A stretch of 64,000 nucleotides of DNA, from NCBI GenBank assembly GCA_963801255.1, contig CAWDEC010000012.1, forward strand, positions 558,001 to 622,000. Reading direction: 5' to 3'. This document shows positions 9,904 through 17,666 of the stretch, piece by piece. Below the pieces are notes generated by a model, which saw only the letters and a program-made list of their open reading frames with translations, did no database searches and was not told the origin of the DNA. Position numbers and translations under genes: made by a program. Source of the DNA: JAICXG01 sp963801255. Its GTDB lineage: Bacteria; Verrucomicrobiota; Verrucomicrobiia; Chthoniobacterales; UBA10450. Each line of letters starts with the position of its first letter. Within the stretch, counting starts at the first letter, position 1.

Positions 9904-10905
9904 ATGAAATCAGCGGTTGGAATTCTGTCGGCGTCATGTCAGTTGCCAAAGGCAAAATACTCGGTCGAGAATCTATTTCGTGAAGAAGGGGCGAACTACA
10001 GCCCTGAAGTCGCCGCCAGGCTTGGAATTAAACAGGTCCACCTTCAAAGCGGCGCAGTGAATGAAACGGCTTCAAATATGGCTGTTGCTGCCGGTCGTGA
10101 AGCCGTGGAGCGCGCCAAGGTTGATCCGCAAACCGTGAATGTGGTGGTTGAGTATTCCATCATGCCGCAGGAATACCTCGTACCGGTTTGGAACATGAGC
10201 AATAAGGTGCAGGCCGAGGTAGGCGCCGCGAAGTCTTTCGTTGTCGGTTTTAGTGGCGGCGGCTCCAGTAATTTCATGGTCGCGCTTAGTTCAGCAGCGG
10301 CAATGTTGTCGGAAAATGAGGAACTGAAGACCGCCTTACTTGTTACCGGTGACACCACGATCCCTGGCAATCGGGTTCTCAATCCGGAGGATCCAGTTAC
10401 GGTACTGGGCGACGGAGCAAGTGCGGTCGTCCTGCAACGGGGAGCGTCTCGTGGTGTGGTGATCGACACCGAACTTTGGTCGGATGGAGCCAATCACGAC
10501 GTTTGTTACATCCCGGGCGGCTCGCTGGTCCATCCGGATAACATCGACCTGTATCGGATGCAGCTGGATAGGGCGCGGTATGACGCCTTTCCAAAATTCG
10601 ACACGCTCCGGCGGATGAGTGATGAGTTATTGACTCGTGCCGGGCTGTCTCTCTCTGACGTCGCCTGCGTGCTTTGTTCGAATATCTCGGCCCAGGATGA
10701 AGCGAAGTTACAAGAGGTCTTTGAGAACAAGATTTCGCCGGTGTGTGCAGCCAATCGTGAGCTACACGGACACCTCCAGGGCACGGACTTCCCGCTCAAT
10801 TATCTCTCTCACGTCGAGAGCGGAAGGGCAAAGCAAGGCGACTACCTCCTTGCTGTATCCCATGGAATGGGCGCCACTGCGGCGGTGACTCTGTTACGTT
10901 ATTAA
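9904..10905 (+). CDS. KAS III-like protein without active-site cysteine
   Basis: 333 residues from the ATG at 9904, which has a purine-rich GAGAAAGAGA upstream. An in-frame ATG at 9838 is possible but poorly placed. It has a thiolase fold: AVAAGREAVERA early, GDGASAVVL in the middle and a GHLQGTD segment near residues 289-295. At the nucleophile position, where the downstream paralogue reads NTGGCAS, this protein reads FSGGGSS, so glycine (residue 120) replaces cysteine. It is therefore unlikely to form the acyl-enzyme alone. By analogy with PqsB/PqsC-type pairs it may be the non-catalytic half of a heterodimer with the next gene, 21 nt downstream. A weak promoter candidate (TTGACA at 9813, 17 nt, TGACAT) lies upstream. 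Confidence 0.85.
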   Translation: MKSAVGILSASCQLPKAKYSVENLFREEGANYSPEVAARLGIKQVHLQSGAVNETASNMAVAAGREAVERAKVDPQTVNVVVEYSIMPQEYLVPVWNMSNKVQAEVGAAKSFVVGFSGGGSSNFMVALSSAAAMLSENEELKTALLVTGDTTIPGNRVLNPEDPVTVLGDGASAVVLQRGASRGVVIDTELWSDGANHDVCYIPGGSLVHPDNIDLYRMQLDRARYDAFPKFDTLRRMSDELLTRAGLSLSDVACVLCSNISAQDEAKLQEVFENKISPVCAANRELHGHLQGTDFPLNYLSHVESGRAKQGDYLLAVSHGMGATAAVTLLRY

Positions 10906-10926
10906 GAAAAAGTCCCTAACTGAGTT

Positions 10927-11946
10927 ATGAACGCCAACATCGGCATCCTTGAGGCAAACTACTACCTCCCAGCTAGCAAAAAGAGCTTGTCGCAGGTGTT
11001 TGAGGATGAAGAAAAGCCCACGCAGGTATTCGAGGCCAATGTCGACTTCGCGAAAGATATCGGGATCGATGCTTTGCACGTAGCCAAGCACGAAACGGCC
11101 ACTGACCTTTGCGTAAAGGCGGCCAAGATTACGATGGCCAAGTCAGGGATCGATCCCAAGGAGATCGACCTAATCATAGACTTCACCAGCATCCCTGAGG
11201 ATTACGTCGCGCCGACCTGGTCGGCGGCGGGCCAGGTTCAAAAGGCAATTGGCGCAAGCCGCGCCTTTACGACTGCGATCAACACCGGGGGTTGTGCAAG
11301 TTATCAGACCACCCTGAAGGTCGCTTGCTCGCTCATGTCGGCTAACGAACGATATCATACGGCACTCCTTGTCGCCGGGGATAAGGCACCTGAACTTAAC
11401 CATAACTACTTTCCCATTACCGTCGTTTCGGATGGCGGCAGCGCGGTGCTTCTGAAAAAAAATATGACCACGCGTCGGATTCTGGGCGTGGAAGTCGCGA
11501 CCGTGGGGCGACTGCACGATATGTGGGTTATTCCCGGCATTCACAATCGTAAGATCGAGGACATCGGCGGCAGATATCCGCGCTGGCTCCATGTTTGCGG
11601 CGATATCCAACGGTTTAACAAGGAACTAATCCCAATTAATCTTTTCATGTTCCGCAAGGTGATGCTCGGTGTGCTCAAGCAGATCGGCAAAAAAATGCAG
11701 GACGTTGATTACTTTGTTTACCCGACCTTTTCTCTTTGGGATCAGAACGCTTTCTTGAAGGCGTTTGGCCTGCCTCGCGAGAAAGTTTCCACGGAGAACA
11801 TGCATCATGGGCATTTGCAGGAAACCGACATGGTGGTCGGCTATGTGGACGCGCTCGCAGCCGGCAAGATCAAAGATGGCGACCTTGTTATGCTCGTCAC
11901 CAACGGCGCCGGATTCTCCTGGGGGGCGTCACTCGTTCAACATTAA
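10927..11946 (+). CDS. KAS III-like ketoacyl synthase (catalytic partner)
   Basis: 339 residues. The nucleophile is retained at NTGGCAS (Cys123), with a histidine-rich HHGHLQETD segment at about 293-301 corresponding to the catalytic His region. The protein is clearly a paralogue of the gene 21 nt upstream: similar length, similar YYLPASK-type N-terminus and the shared GHLQ-TD block. KAS III enzymes condense an acyl-CoA or acyl-ACP starter with a malonyl-type extender. With the cysteine-less paralogue it could form a heterodimer that builds a short ketoacyl or resorcinol/quinolone-like product. The substrate is unknown. The FAD enzyme starts 14 nt downstream, indicating one operon. Confidence 0.87.
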   Translation: MNANIGILEANYYLPASKKSLSQVFEDEEKPTQVFEANVDFAKDIGIDALHVAKHETATDLCVKAAKITMAKSGIDPKEIDLIIDFTSIPEDYVAPTWSAAGQVQKAIGASRAFTTAINTGGCASYQTTLKVACSLMSANERYHTALLVAGDKAPELNHNYFPITVVSDGGSAVLLKKNMTTRRILGVEVATVGRLHDMWVIPGIHNRKIEDIGGRYPRWLHVCGDIQRFNKELIPINLFMFRKVMLGVLKQIGKKMQDVDYFVYPTFSLWDQNAFLKAFGLPREKVSTENMHHGHLQETDMVVGYVDALAAGKIKDGDLVMLVTNGAGFSWGASLVQH

Positions 11947-11960
11947 CGGCGGAGGAATCT

Positions 11961-13673
11961 ATGATATTGCAAGAAACAAAACACGACTTCGATGTTGCGA
12001 TTCTTGGCAACGGATTGTCCGGTTCCTTGCTCGCAACGATCTTGAGTAAGCAAGGAGTCAGCGTCGTCCTGATCGACGGCGAACAACATCCGCGGTTTGC
12101 AGTTGGAGAGTCGACCATACCGCACACGTCTCTCCTCATTTCGCTTCTAGCCGAAAAATACGACCTTCCCGAGCTTGATGACTTGGTTGACGCCGAGGGT
12201 TTGGCCAAGCGCGTCTGCGCCACTTGCGGGATCAAGCGCCACTTTGGCTATGTGTATCATCGCCCAGGCCAGACTTACAACCCGACGGAAGGCCTGCAGT
12301 TTGGGACCGCCGCGCGCGACGAAAACCATTGGTTTCGACAGGACATCGACGGTTATCTTCATCAACTGGCGATCCACTACGGTGCAGTCCCACGCCAGAA
12401 GACCAAAGTCACTGGGATCGAAATCGACGACGCCGGAGTGAGGCTGCAAACCTCGGCTGGTGAAGAAATCCGCGCGCGCTATCTCGTTGACGGCACGGGC
12501 TATCGCAGCATCCTAGCGGACCGTTTCAACCTGCGAGAGAATCCTACTCGTCTAAAGCATCATTCACGGACGCTCTTTACTCACATGGTGGACGTCCCGC
12601 CATTCGATGATGCGCATAACCCTCTGGCGATCTCCTATCACGACGGCACATTGCATCATTGCTTCGAACGCGGATGGTTCTGGGTTATTCCTTTCAATAA
12701 TAATCCGCTCTCGACCAATCCGATCATTAGTGTTGGCTTGACGATCGATCCACGTCGCTATCCCAAGCCGGAGATGTCGGCTGAACAAGAGTTCCATGAG
12801 TTTCTGCAGCGCTATCCGAGCGTCGCCGAGCAGTTCAAGGATGCGAAGGCGGTTCGTCCCTGGGTCGCCACTGGTCGCCTGCAGTATTCCTCTAAGAAGA
12901 CAACCGGTTACCGATACTGTCTGATGTCACACGCCTCTGGGTTTGTGGATCCGCTTTTTTCCCGCGGCATGTTTAATACGGTGGAGGTTATTTCTGCCTT
13001 ACTCGATCCCTTACTCGAGGCACTCAGGACTGATAACTTCGACGAAGAGCCTTTCCGATCGATAGATGCACAGCAGCAGTTGGTCCTCGACTATAACGAC
13101 AACCTGGTAAACTGCTCTTTTATCTCCTGGAATGACTTTGATCTTTGGAATGCCTGGCTTCGTGTCTTTGGGCTCGGCACCTTTCTCGCGGAATTCCATC
13201 TCATGAATGGAATGAGTGATTTTACCCGGACCGGCGATTCCGCCTATCTCAAAGGCCGAACAAAGAACCCGATCTTCTGCGACTTTGAAGATCCTGATTA
13301 TGCGGAGTTCTTCAGACAATCGGTGGCAGCGGTGGAAGCGGTGGAAGCTGGCACCCTCGACGCCAAGGATGCCGCCAGCCGAATCTTCAAGCTTGCCGAT
13401 AGTTACACTTTCGAGGTTCCAATTCGCAAGGATGCGCTCGTGCGAGCACGCTGGGTCAGGGAGGAAGACCAGCTTACAGAACGAGGCCTCGGGCGCGTGC
13501 GCCGTGGCTTCCGTTGGGCTCTGACCACACCGCTAACCCGTGATTTAGTTAACAGTTCACAAACCTTTTTCCGCTGGTGCGCGCACCAACCGGACCCTCA
13601 TCTTCCTGCCCTCAACGGTTTGGAAGCAAAGCCGCAGGCTCAATCCCTCGACTCAGCCGGGGGTTCTCGCTGA
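11961..13673 (+). CDS. Flavin-dependent halogenase-like oxidoreductase
   Basis: 570 residues from the ATG at 11961, preceded by GGAGGAAT; the frame is open further upstream, but that part overlaps the KAS gene. It has an FAD-binding GNGLSG (residues 16-21), GEST (49-52), the WFWVIP segment (about 239-244) that matches the WxWxIP signature of flavin halogenases, and a lysine in CGIKRHFG (Lys92) where halogenases carry the chloramine-forming lysine. It belongs to the tryptophan/phenol halogenase superfamily, but members also act as plain oxidases or epoxidases, so halogenation is not proven. It is third in an operon with two KAS III-like genes and probably modifies their ACP-bound or released product. 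Confidence 0.8.
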   Translation: MILQETKHDFDVAILGNGLSGSLLATILSKQGVSVVLIDGEQHPRFAVGESTIPHTSLLISLLAEKYDLPELDDLVDAEGLAKRVCATCGIKRHFGYVYHRPGQTYNPTEGLQFGTAARDENHWFRQDIDGYLHQLAIHYGAVPRQKTKVTGIEIDDAGVRLQTSAGEEIRARYLVDGTGYRSILADRFNLRENPTRLKHHSRTLFTHMVDVPPFDDAHNPLAISYHDGTLHHCFERGWFWVIPFNNNPLSTNPIISVGLTIDPRRYPKPEMSAEQEFHEFLQRYPSVAEQFKDAKAVRPWVATGRLQYSSKKTTGYRYCLMSHASGFVDPLFSRGMFNTVEVISALLDPLLEALRTDNFDEEPFRSIDAQQQLVLDYNDNLVNCSFISWNDFDLWNAWLRVFGLGTFLAEFHLMNGMSDFTRTGDSAYLKGRTKNPIFCDFEDPDYAEFFRQSVAAVEAVEAGTLDAKDAASRIFKLADSYTFEVPIRKDALVRARWVREEDQLTERGLGRVRRGFRWALTTPLTRDLVNSSQTFFRWCAHQPDPHLPALNGLEAKPQAQSLDSAGGSR

Positions 13674-13875
13674 TATCCATCTCCACAGAGAAATCGATTG
13701 CTGCACCAAAGGTCGCGGTCTCCCAAGAAGCACGCTCGCGTTCGCGTCGTCGAAGCAGACGATCGCGTTATAAGCTTGACAAAAAGAATCCTATTCGATG
13801 GCATGTCCAATGTACCGCCGCGAGGCCCTTATCCGCCTTAACCAAGGTCGCCGGCAAATTAATGAGAGGACACCT

Positions 13876-15069
13876 ATGCGATCCCGAAGTTCGAACAGTG
13901 CAGTAATCCGGCTAATTCTTTGCGCGACTGCGGCATGGCTTTCGAGTCTTATCGCGACCTTCGGCGCGCCAAGTTTCGTCTATATCAACGCCAACATTAA
14001 CATTCCTGGACAGAATGCGGTGATCGCCCTCAGCAATGATGGCGCCGGCAATCTGACTCCTGTGGCAGGATCACCCTTTGCCACTGGAGGCACAGGCGTC
14101 GCCGGAATTGGCAACCTGCTTAACGACATTCAATGGGATTCCGATGGTGAATTGGCGATCAACGCCGAAAAGACTCTTCTATTTGTCACTAACGGCCACT
14201 CAAATGACTTTTCAGGGTTTACCTTGAATGCCGATGGCAGCTTGACCCTCATTCCTGGTTCGCCATTTCCTTCTCACGGCACAGAACCGGCAGGGATCGG
14301 CTACGTAGACAACGCGGCAGGAAGAGGAGTCGCGACGATGATTATTGCCAACAAGGACTCCGATCCCTTCCAGACCCAGAGCGCGCCCACCTATACCACC
14401 TTCCGCGTCGACTCCACCGGGATCCCAATCTGGAACTCGAATTCGACGCTCACTTTGCCTGTGGGCAGTTCGCCGTGGCAGTTTCTCTTGCCAGCACATT
14501 CCAAGTCTTTCTTTGGCGTTCTCTTTACCGGCGACGCCATTTACAGCTGTCGCCTATCCCGCGCGGGAAAGGTTACCTTTGCCAGCTCGCTACCTACAGA
14601 CGCTGAAAATGGGGGCGGCACGCTGAACCCGAGAAGTAATGCCCTTTATGTAACTGTACCTGTTCCGCGCCTAATCAATGTGATGTCGTACGACACACGC
14701 TATAACCTGTCCCTCGTTCAGACCCTCGATGATCCTGGACACGCGCCTTGCTGGGCAACGACGAACCGGAATGGCACACGCCTCTATATAACCGAAACTC
14801 CCTCCGGAACGATAAGTGTCTTTGATCTTACGGATCCACTCGCTCCGGTTCTCCTGCAGCATCTTAAGTTGTCCGGAACGCAACCCTACCCGACACATGT
14901 CCGATTCGACCCATCCGAGACCTTTCTCTATGTTCTCAATCGGCACGGCCTGCTCCATGTGTTCGACGTCGCTGCCGATGGCACTCTGGCCGAGAATCAC
15001 ACGCCCTATAACTTGTCCCTGCCGGATGGCACCGTCCCGCCGCTTGGGTTAGCGGTCTTGCGCAAGTAA
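13876..15069 (+). CDS. Secreted lactonase-like seven-bladed beta-propeller protein
   Basis: 397 residues from the ATG at 13876, preceded by GAGAGGA. The N-terminus is a signal peptide (hydrophobic run LILCATAAWLSSLIATFGA). The remainder consists of YVTN/lactonase-type blades, with repeated phrases such as LFVTNGHSNDFSGFTLNADGSL, RLYITETPSGTISVFDLT and FLYVLNRHGLLHVFDV. The family includes 6-phosphogluconolactonase-like and muconate-lactonising-like propellers, most without a known reaction. It lies 200 nt after the halogenase-like gene and ends 32 nt before the ssrA 3'-end remnant, so it is the last gene of the putative island. A role in product export or processing is only a guess. Confidence 0.72.
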   Translation: MRSRSSNSAVIRLILCATAAWLSSLIATFGAPSFVYINANINIPGQNAVIALSNDGAGNLTPVAGSPFATGGTGVAGIGNLLNDIQWDSDGELAINAEKTLLFVTNGHSNDFSGFTLNADGSLTLIPGSPFPSHGTEPAGIGYVDNAAGRGVATMIIANKDSDPFQTQSAPTYTTFRVDSTGIPIWNSNSTLTLPVGSSPWQFLLPAHSKSFFGVLFTGDAIYSCRLSRAGKVTFASSLPTDAENGGGTLNPRSNALYVTVPVPRLINVMSYDTRYNLSLVQTLDDPGHAPCWATTNRNGTRLYITETPSGTISVFDLTDPLAPVLLQHLKLSGTQPYPTHVRFDPSETFLYVLNRHGLLHVFDVAADGTLAENHTPYNLSLPDGTVPPLGLAVLRK

Positions 15070-15101
15070 GGAAAAGCATTTCACGTTCGCTCGTACACCG
15101 A

Positions 15102-15128
15102 GGGTTAAACTCCCCTCACTTCTACCAA
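15102..15128 (+). repeat. Degenerate copy of the ssrA 3' end (candidate att site)
   Basis: Compared base by base with tmRNA positions 8283-8309, this segment matches at 23 of 27 positions. It includes GGGTT, AACTCCCCTC and the terminal ACCAA; three of the four changes are transitions. No tmRNA body precedes it. This is what remains when an element inserts at the 3' end of ssrA and displaces the original end to its distal border. The two copies are 6.8 kb apart and enclose the KAS III/halogenase cluster. No integrase was found between them. Confidence 0.65.
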
Positions 15129-15207
15129 CGCGAAATTTCTGCATGGTGAACGGATTGCTCGTCCGAAAGTTCTTGCTCCGAGTTTGGCGGTGCGAGAGCA
15201 GTTGCAC

Positions 15208-16002
15208 ATGTCACCGCTAGTTGGTTTCAAGGAATCCATCGCTGTCATCGTTTCGAGCTGCGACTCATTCTTTGATGCGTGGCGGCCTTTCGATGCTTTT
15301 CTGCGAAAATTCTGGCCTGATTGCCCGCTCGAGATTTTTCTCATTACGAACGAACTCGAGGTTCATTCGTCGCGTATTCGTGCGTTGCGCGTTGGTCCGG
15401 ATCGCGGTTGGTCGAGTAACTTTCTTTCTGCGCTTAACGAGATAAAGCATCCTTACATCTTTTATGTGCAAGAGGATTATTTCCTGACCGCGCCAGTTCA
15501 AAGCGCGCAGTTGGCGCAGGATTTTACCGACGCGATCGAGAATGGTGCAGACGCGCTGTGCTTTCGCGCGCGCCTTCCGCTCGCGCCGGGATTTCAGCCG
15601 ATCAACGACCGTTACGGGTTCGTGCCTTTGGACTCCGACGGCCGCACGCGTTGCCAAGTCACGCTTTGGAAGCATAGCGCGCTCCAAACCATTCTGCGCC
15701 CGGACGAGAGTGCTTGGAATTTCGAAGCTCGCGGTAGCGCGCGGACGCGGGAAATGAAAATTCTCTCTTATCTTCGACGCGAGAATACGCCGATTCCCTA
15801 CCTGATGTCCGCCATCTCACGCGGTCTTTGGCTGCCGCAAGCGATTGCGCTTTGTCGCGAACATCACGTTGCGATCGAGCCTTTTTTCCGACCGCTTTCT
15901 TCGTCGCACTCGTGGCAGCGAAGACTGCGGCGGGCAGTGGGACGAGCACGTCTGAAACGCGCCTTGCGAGCTCAACAGGGAACACCGATTGAACTGCCGT
16001 GA
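15208..16002 (+). CDS. Glycosyltransferase-like protein of uncertain family
   Basis: About 264 residues from the ATG at 15208; the frame is open to 15184 with weaker starts. It begins with a beta-strand AVIVSSCDSFFDAW, typical of nucleotide-sugar-binding folds, and has an acidic YVQEDYFL motif (about residue 88) placed like a DxD metal site. There is no membrane segment, and the C-terminus is strongly basic. I do not recognise a precise family. Its stop overlaps the GTG start of the sulfotransferase by 4 nt (GTGA), so the two are translationally coupled. They probably act on the same glycan, with sugar addition followed by sulfation. Confidence 0.6.
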   Translation: MSPLVGFKESIAVIVSSCDSFFDAWRPFDAFLRKFWPDCPLEIFLITNELEVHSSRIRALRVGPDRGWSSNFLSALNEIKHPYIFYVQEDYFLTAPVQSAQLAQDFTDAIENGADALCFRARLPLAPGFQPINDRYGFVPLDSDGRTRCQVTLWKHSALQTILRPDESAWNFEARGSARTREMKILSYLRRENTPIPYLMSAISRGLWLPQAIALCREHHVAIEPFFRPLSSSHSWQRRLRRAVGRARLKRALRAQQGTPIELP

Positions 16003-16829
16003 GGGGATTCGTGAGATGGAATGTGAGCAGTCGCGCCCGGCAACTCTCCGGTGGCGACATTCTTTTCGTCTCCATCCCAAAAAGCGGGCGCACCTGGATT
16101 CGTACATTTATCTGCGCTTACTTCTGTGAAAAGGTGGGCCGGCCTTTCACCCTCGATCCCGAAACGTACGGCGCACCGCGGGTCATTTATACCCATGACC
16201 TTTTTGAACAGCGAACCAAAGCTCGTCGCTGGGATAGGGTTCGAGGCAAATATCTCATTCCGAAGCGGGAACGCGATCGTCTCCCCGTCATCCTCCTGGC
16301 ACGCGATCCACGAGACGCTTTTGTTTCCCTCCACATCCAGCTCACTCGACGAACGAAGGAAACGCCGGAGGCCCTGAAGCGAACGTCTTGCAGTGAGCTT
16401 CTACGCGATCCGGCTTTTGGCATCGAGTCGATGATTGAGGTGATGAATTGCTGGCTCGCGGAATGGGGAGGTCGACCCGATTTTCTGCTCCTGCGCTATG
16501 AATCCTTGCGCGAGGCTGCTGCCACTGGATTCCGTGACTTCATTCATTGGTTAGACGACGAGCCGCTCGACGAAAAAGCCTTCGCCGCTGCTCTGAGGTT
16601 TTCCGATTTCGAGCAGATGCAAAAATTGGAAAGTGTGGGTGGCTTCGATTCAAAGATTTTGCGAGCGGGCGACGCACATGACCCGGAATCATTCAAGGTC
16701 CGGCGTGGCAAAATAGGCGGATTCGAGGATTACCTTTCTCCTGATGACCAGGCCTTTGCCAGTGCCGCAATGAGAAGGCTCGATTCTCGTTTCGGCTATG
16801 TTTCCAGGCCGAATTTCCCGGCGAAATAG
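15999..16829 (+). CDS. PAPS-dependent sulfotransferase
   Basis: 276 residues, GTG start overlapping the previous stop. The 5'-phosphosulfate loop is SIPKSGRTWI (residues 25-34), the 3'-phosphate motif is RDPRDAFVSL (about 101-110), and the C-terminal KVRRGKIGGFEDYLS resembles the RKGxxGDW block of Sulfotransfer_1 enzymes. The family moves sulfate from PAPS to a hydroxyl or amine, commonly of a polysaccharide or glycolipid. The coupled upstream gene suggests a carbohydrate acceptor. A second, differently built sulfotransferase lies at 30976-31848. Confidence 0.87.
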   Translation: MRGFVRWNVSSRARQLSGGDILFVSIPKSGRTWIRTFICAYFCEKVGRPFTLDPETYGAPRVIYTHDLFEQRTKARRWDRVRGKYLIPKRERDRLPVILLARDPRDAFVSLHIQLTRRTKETPEALKRTSCSELLRDPAFGIESMIEVMNCWLAEWGGRPDFLLLRYESLREAAATGFRDFIHWLDDEPLDEKAFAAALRFSDFEQMQKLESVGGFDSKILRAGDAHDPESFKVRRGKIGGFEDYLSPDDQAFASAAMRRLDSRFGYVSRPNFPAK

Positions 16830-16881
16830 GCGTCCGCCGGCCGGCGACGAGCCTGGCAAAAAACTTTTGCAAAATTTCTGC

Positions 16882-16934
16882 TTGCCAACTCTAGTGATTT
16901 AGTAGACTTTGAATTGTCTACTGATTTACTAGAG
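16882..16934 (+). promoter_or_regulatory. Promoter with paired operator, site A (predicted Rrf2 target)
   Basis: TTGCCA (16882-16887) is followed by two 15-bp boxes of the form CTAsT-N5-AsTAG: CTAGTgatttAGTAG (16891-16905) and CTACTgatttACTAG (16919-16933). The boxes lie within 19-nt inverted arms, 16889-16907 and 16916-16934 (16 of 19 complementary). The ATG of the next gene follows immediately. The same layout is found upstream of the Rrf2-family gene (site B), which argues for control by that regulator. Confidence 0.7.
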
Positions 16935-17195
16935 ATGAAAACAATACTTGCCGAAACGAATTCACCCTCGGTTCTCGCAGCGCTGAAAGAAGCTTTCGCC
17001 GTCTTTCAGGTCTTGCTTGGTTGGTTATTCGGTTTGCCCATTCTCCTCGCTTGCATCGCAAGCGTAACGCTGTGGCAGGACGTATTTGCGCCCACTACGC
17101 GCGGCCCGGGTAGGCCGGCTGGTCGTGGACGTGTCCGACCATCGTCCGGCCGAAGGGCGGTAACACCAAGAATGGCTTTGTCTTTGTCTCGCTGA
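16935..17195 (+). CDS. Small membrane protein of unknown function
   Basis: 86 residues from the ATG that abuts operator site A. The first 55 residues look like a real protein: a short amphipathic start, then one long or two short hydrophobic segments (AVFQVLLGWLFGLPILLACIASVTLW). The last 30 residues are Arg, Gly and Pro rich and may come from a frame change near 17100, so the true C-terminus is uncertain. HPr-like gene 1 starts 8 nt downstream. A regulated promoter in front supports expression. The function is unknown; a small accessory of the downstream transporter is possible. Confidence 0.5.
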   Translation: MKTILAETNSPSVLAALKEAFAVFQVLLGWLFGLPILLACIASVTLWQDVFAPTTRGPGRPAGRGRVRPSSGRRAVTPRMALSLSR

Positions 17196-17203
17196 CAATT
17201 CTC

Positions 17204-17551
17204 ATGTCAAACATCCGCCCTTCTCTATCGCCGGTCATCCGAGCCAGCCGCGAGGTGACGTTACGAAATCTCCAGGGTCTTCACGCCCGTCCGGCAACGG
17301 AATTTGTTCGCCATGTTCTGCGCTTCGAGAGCACGGTTACGATTAACGCGAATGGCAGGCGCTATCAGGCCGACCGCATTATCGATGTCGTATTGGCCGA
17401 ACTAAATTGCGGAGACACTTTTGTCCTGGAGGCTGAAGGTCCCGACGCAGTGGCCGCCTTGGATCGACTCTGCGCCTTTTTGGGCTCGCTCAAGGATAGG
17501 GAGATGAGTTCGCGAAGAATACAAGGCCGGCACATCGAAGCAGTCGATTGA
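17204..17551 (+). CDS. HPr/NPr-like phosphocarrier protein 1
   Basis: 115 residues, longer than typical HPr (about 85-90) because of extensions at both ends. The phosphorylation site GLHARPATEFV carries the conserved His in HARP context (about residue 27). The region equivalent to the Ser46 site of Gram-positive HPr reads ADRIIDVV, with Arg in place of Ser, so HPr-kinase control is unlikely. LEAEGPDAVAAL resembles the NPr branch. It is followed by the Rrf2-family gene. No EI or EIIA gene is in the window, so the phosphate donor must be encoded elsewhere. Confidence 0.8.
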   Translation: MSNIRPSLSPVIRASREVTLRNLQGLHARPATEFVRHVLRFESTVTINANGRRYQADRIIDVVLAELNCGDTFVLEAEGPDAVAALDRLCAFLGSLKDREMSSRRIQGRHIEAVD

Positions 17552-17613
17552 AGCAAGGGGATTTTCGACGCCCATGTTGCGCTTTCCCAGCTTCGCTGGA
17601 GCGAAGAAGTCCT

Positions 17614-17666
17614 TTGACAAGCCTACTGCGTTAGTAGAGTATGTGAACTCCACTGAACAAGTAGAG
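17614..17666 (+). promoter_or_regulatory. Promoter with paired operator, site B (Rrf2 autoregulation)
   Basis: TTGACA (17614-17619) precedes two boxes, CTACTgcgttAGTAG (17623-17637) and CCACTgaacaAGTAG (17650-17664), spaced 27 bp apart centre to centre (28 bp at site A). The whole block aligns with site A at the same distances, including the final AGAGATGAA over the start codon. It lies directly upstream of the Rrf2-family gene, so autoregulation is the natural reading. Confidence 0.7.

Noticed and set aside
13770..13805. TTGACA at about 13776 as a promoter for the beta-propeller gene
   Set aside because: No convincing -10 box lies at the right distance, and the gene may be read from the upstream operon.
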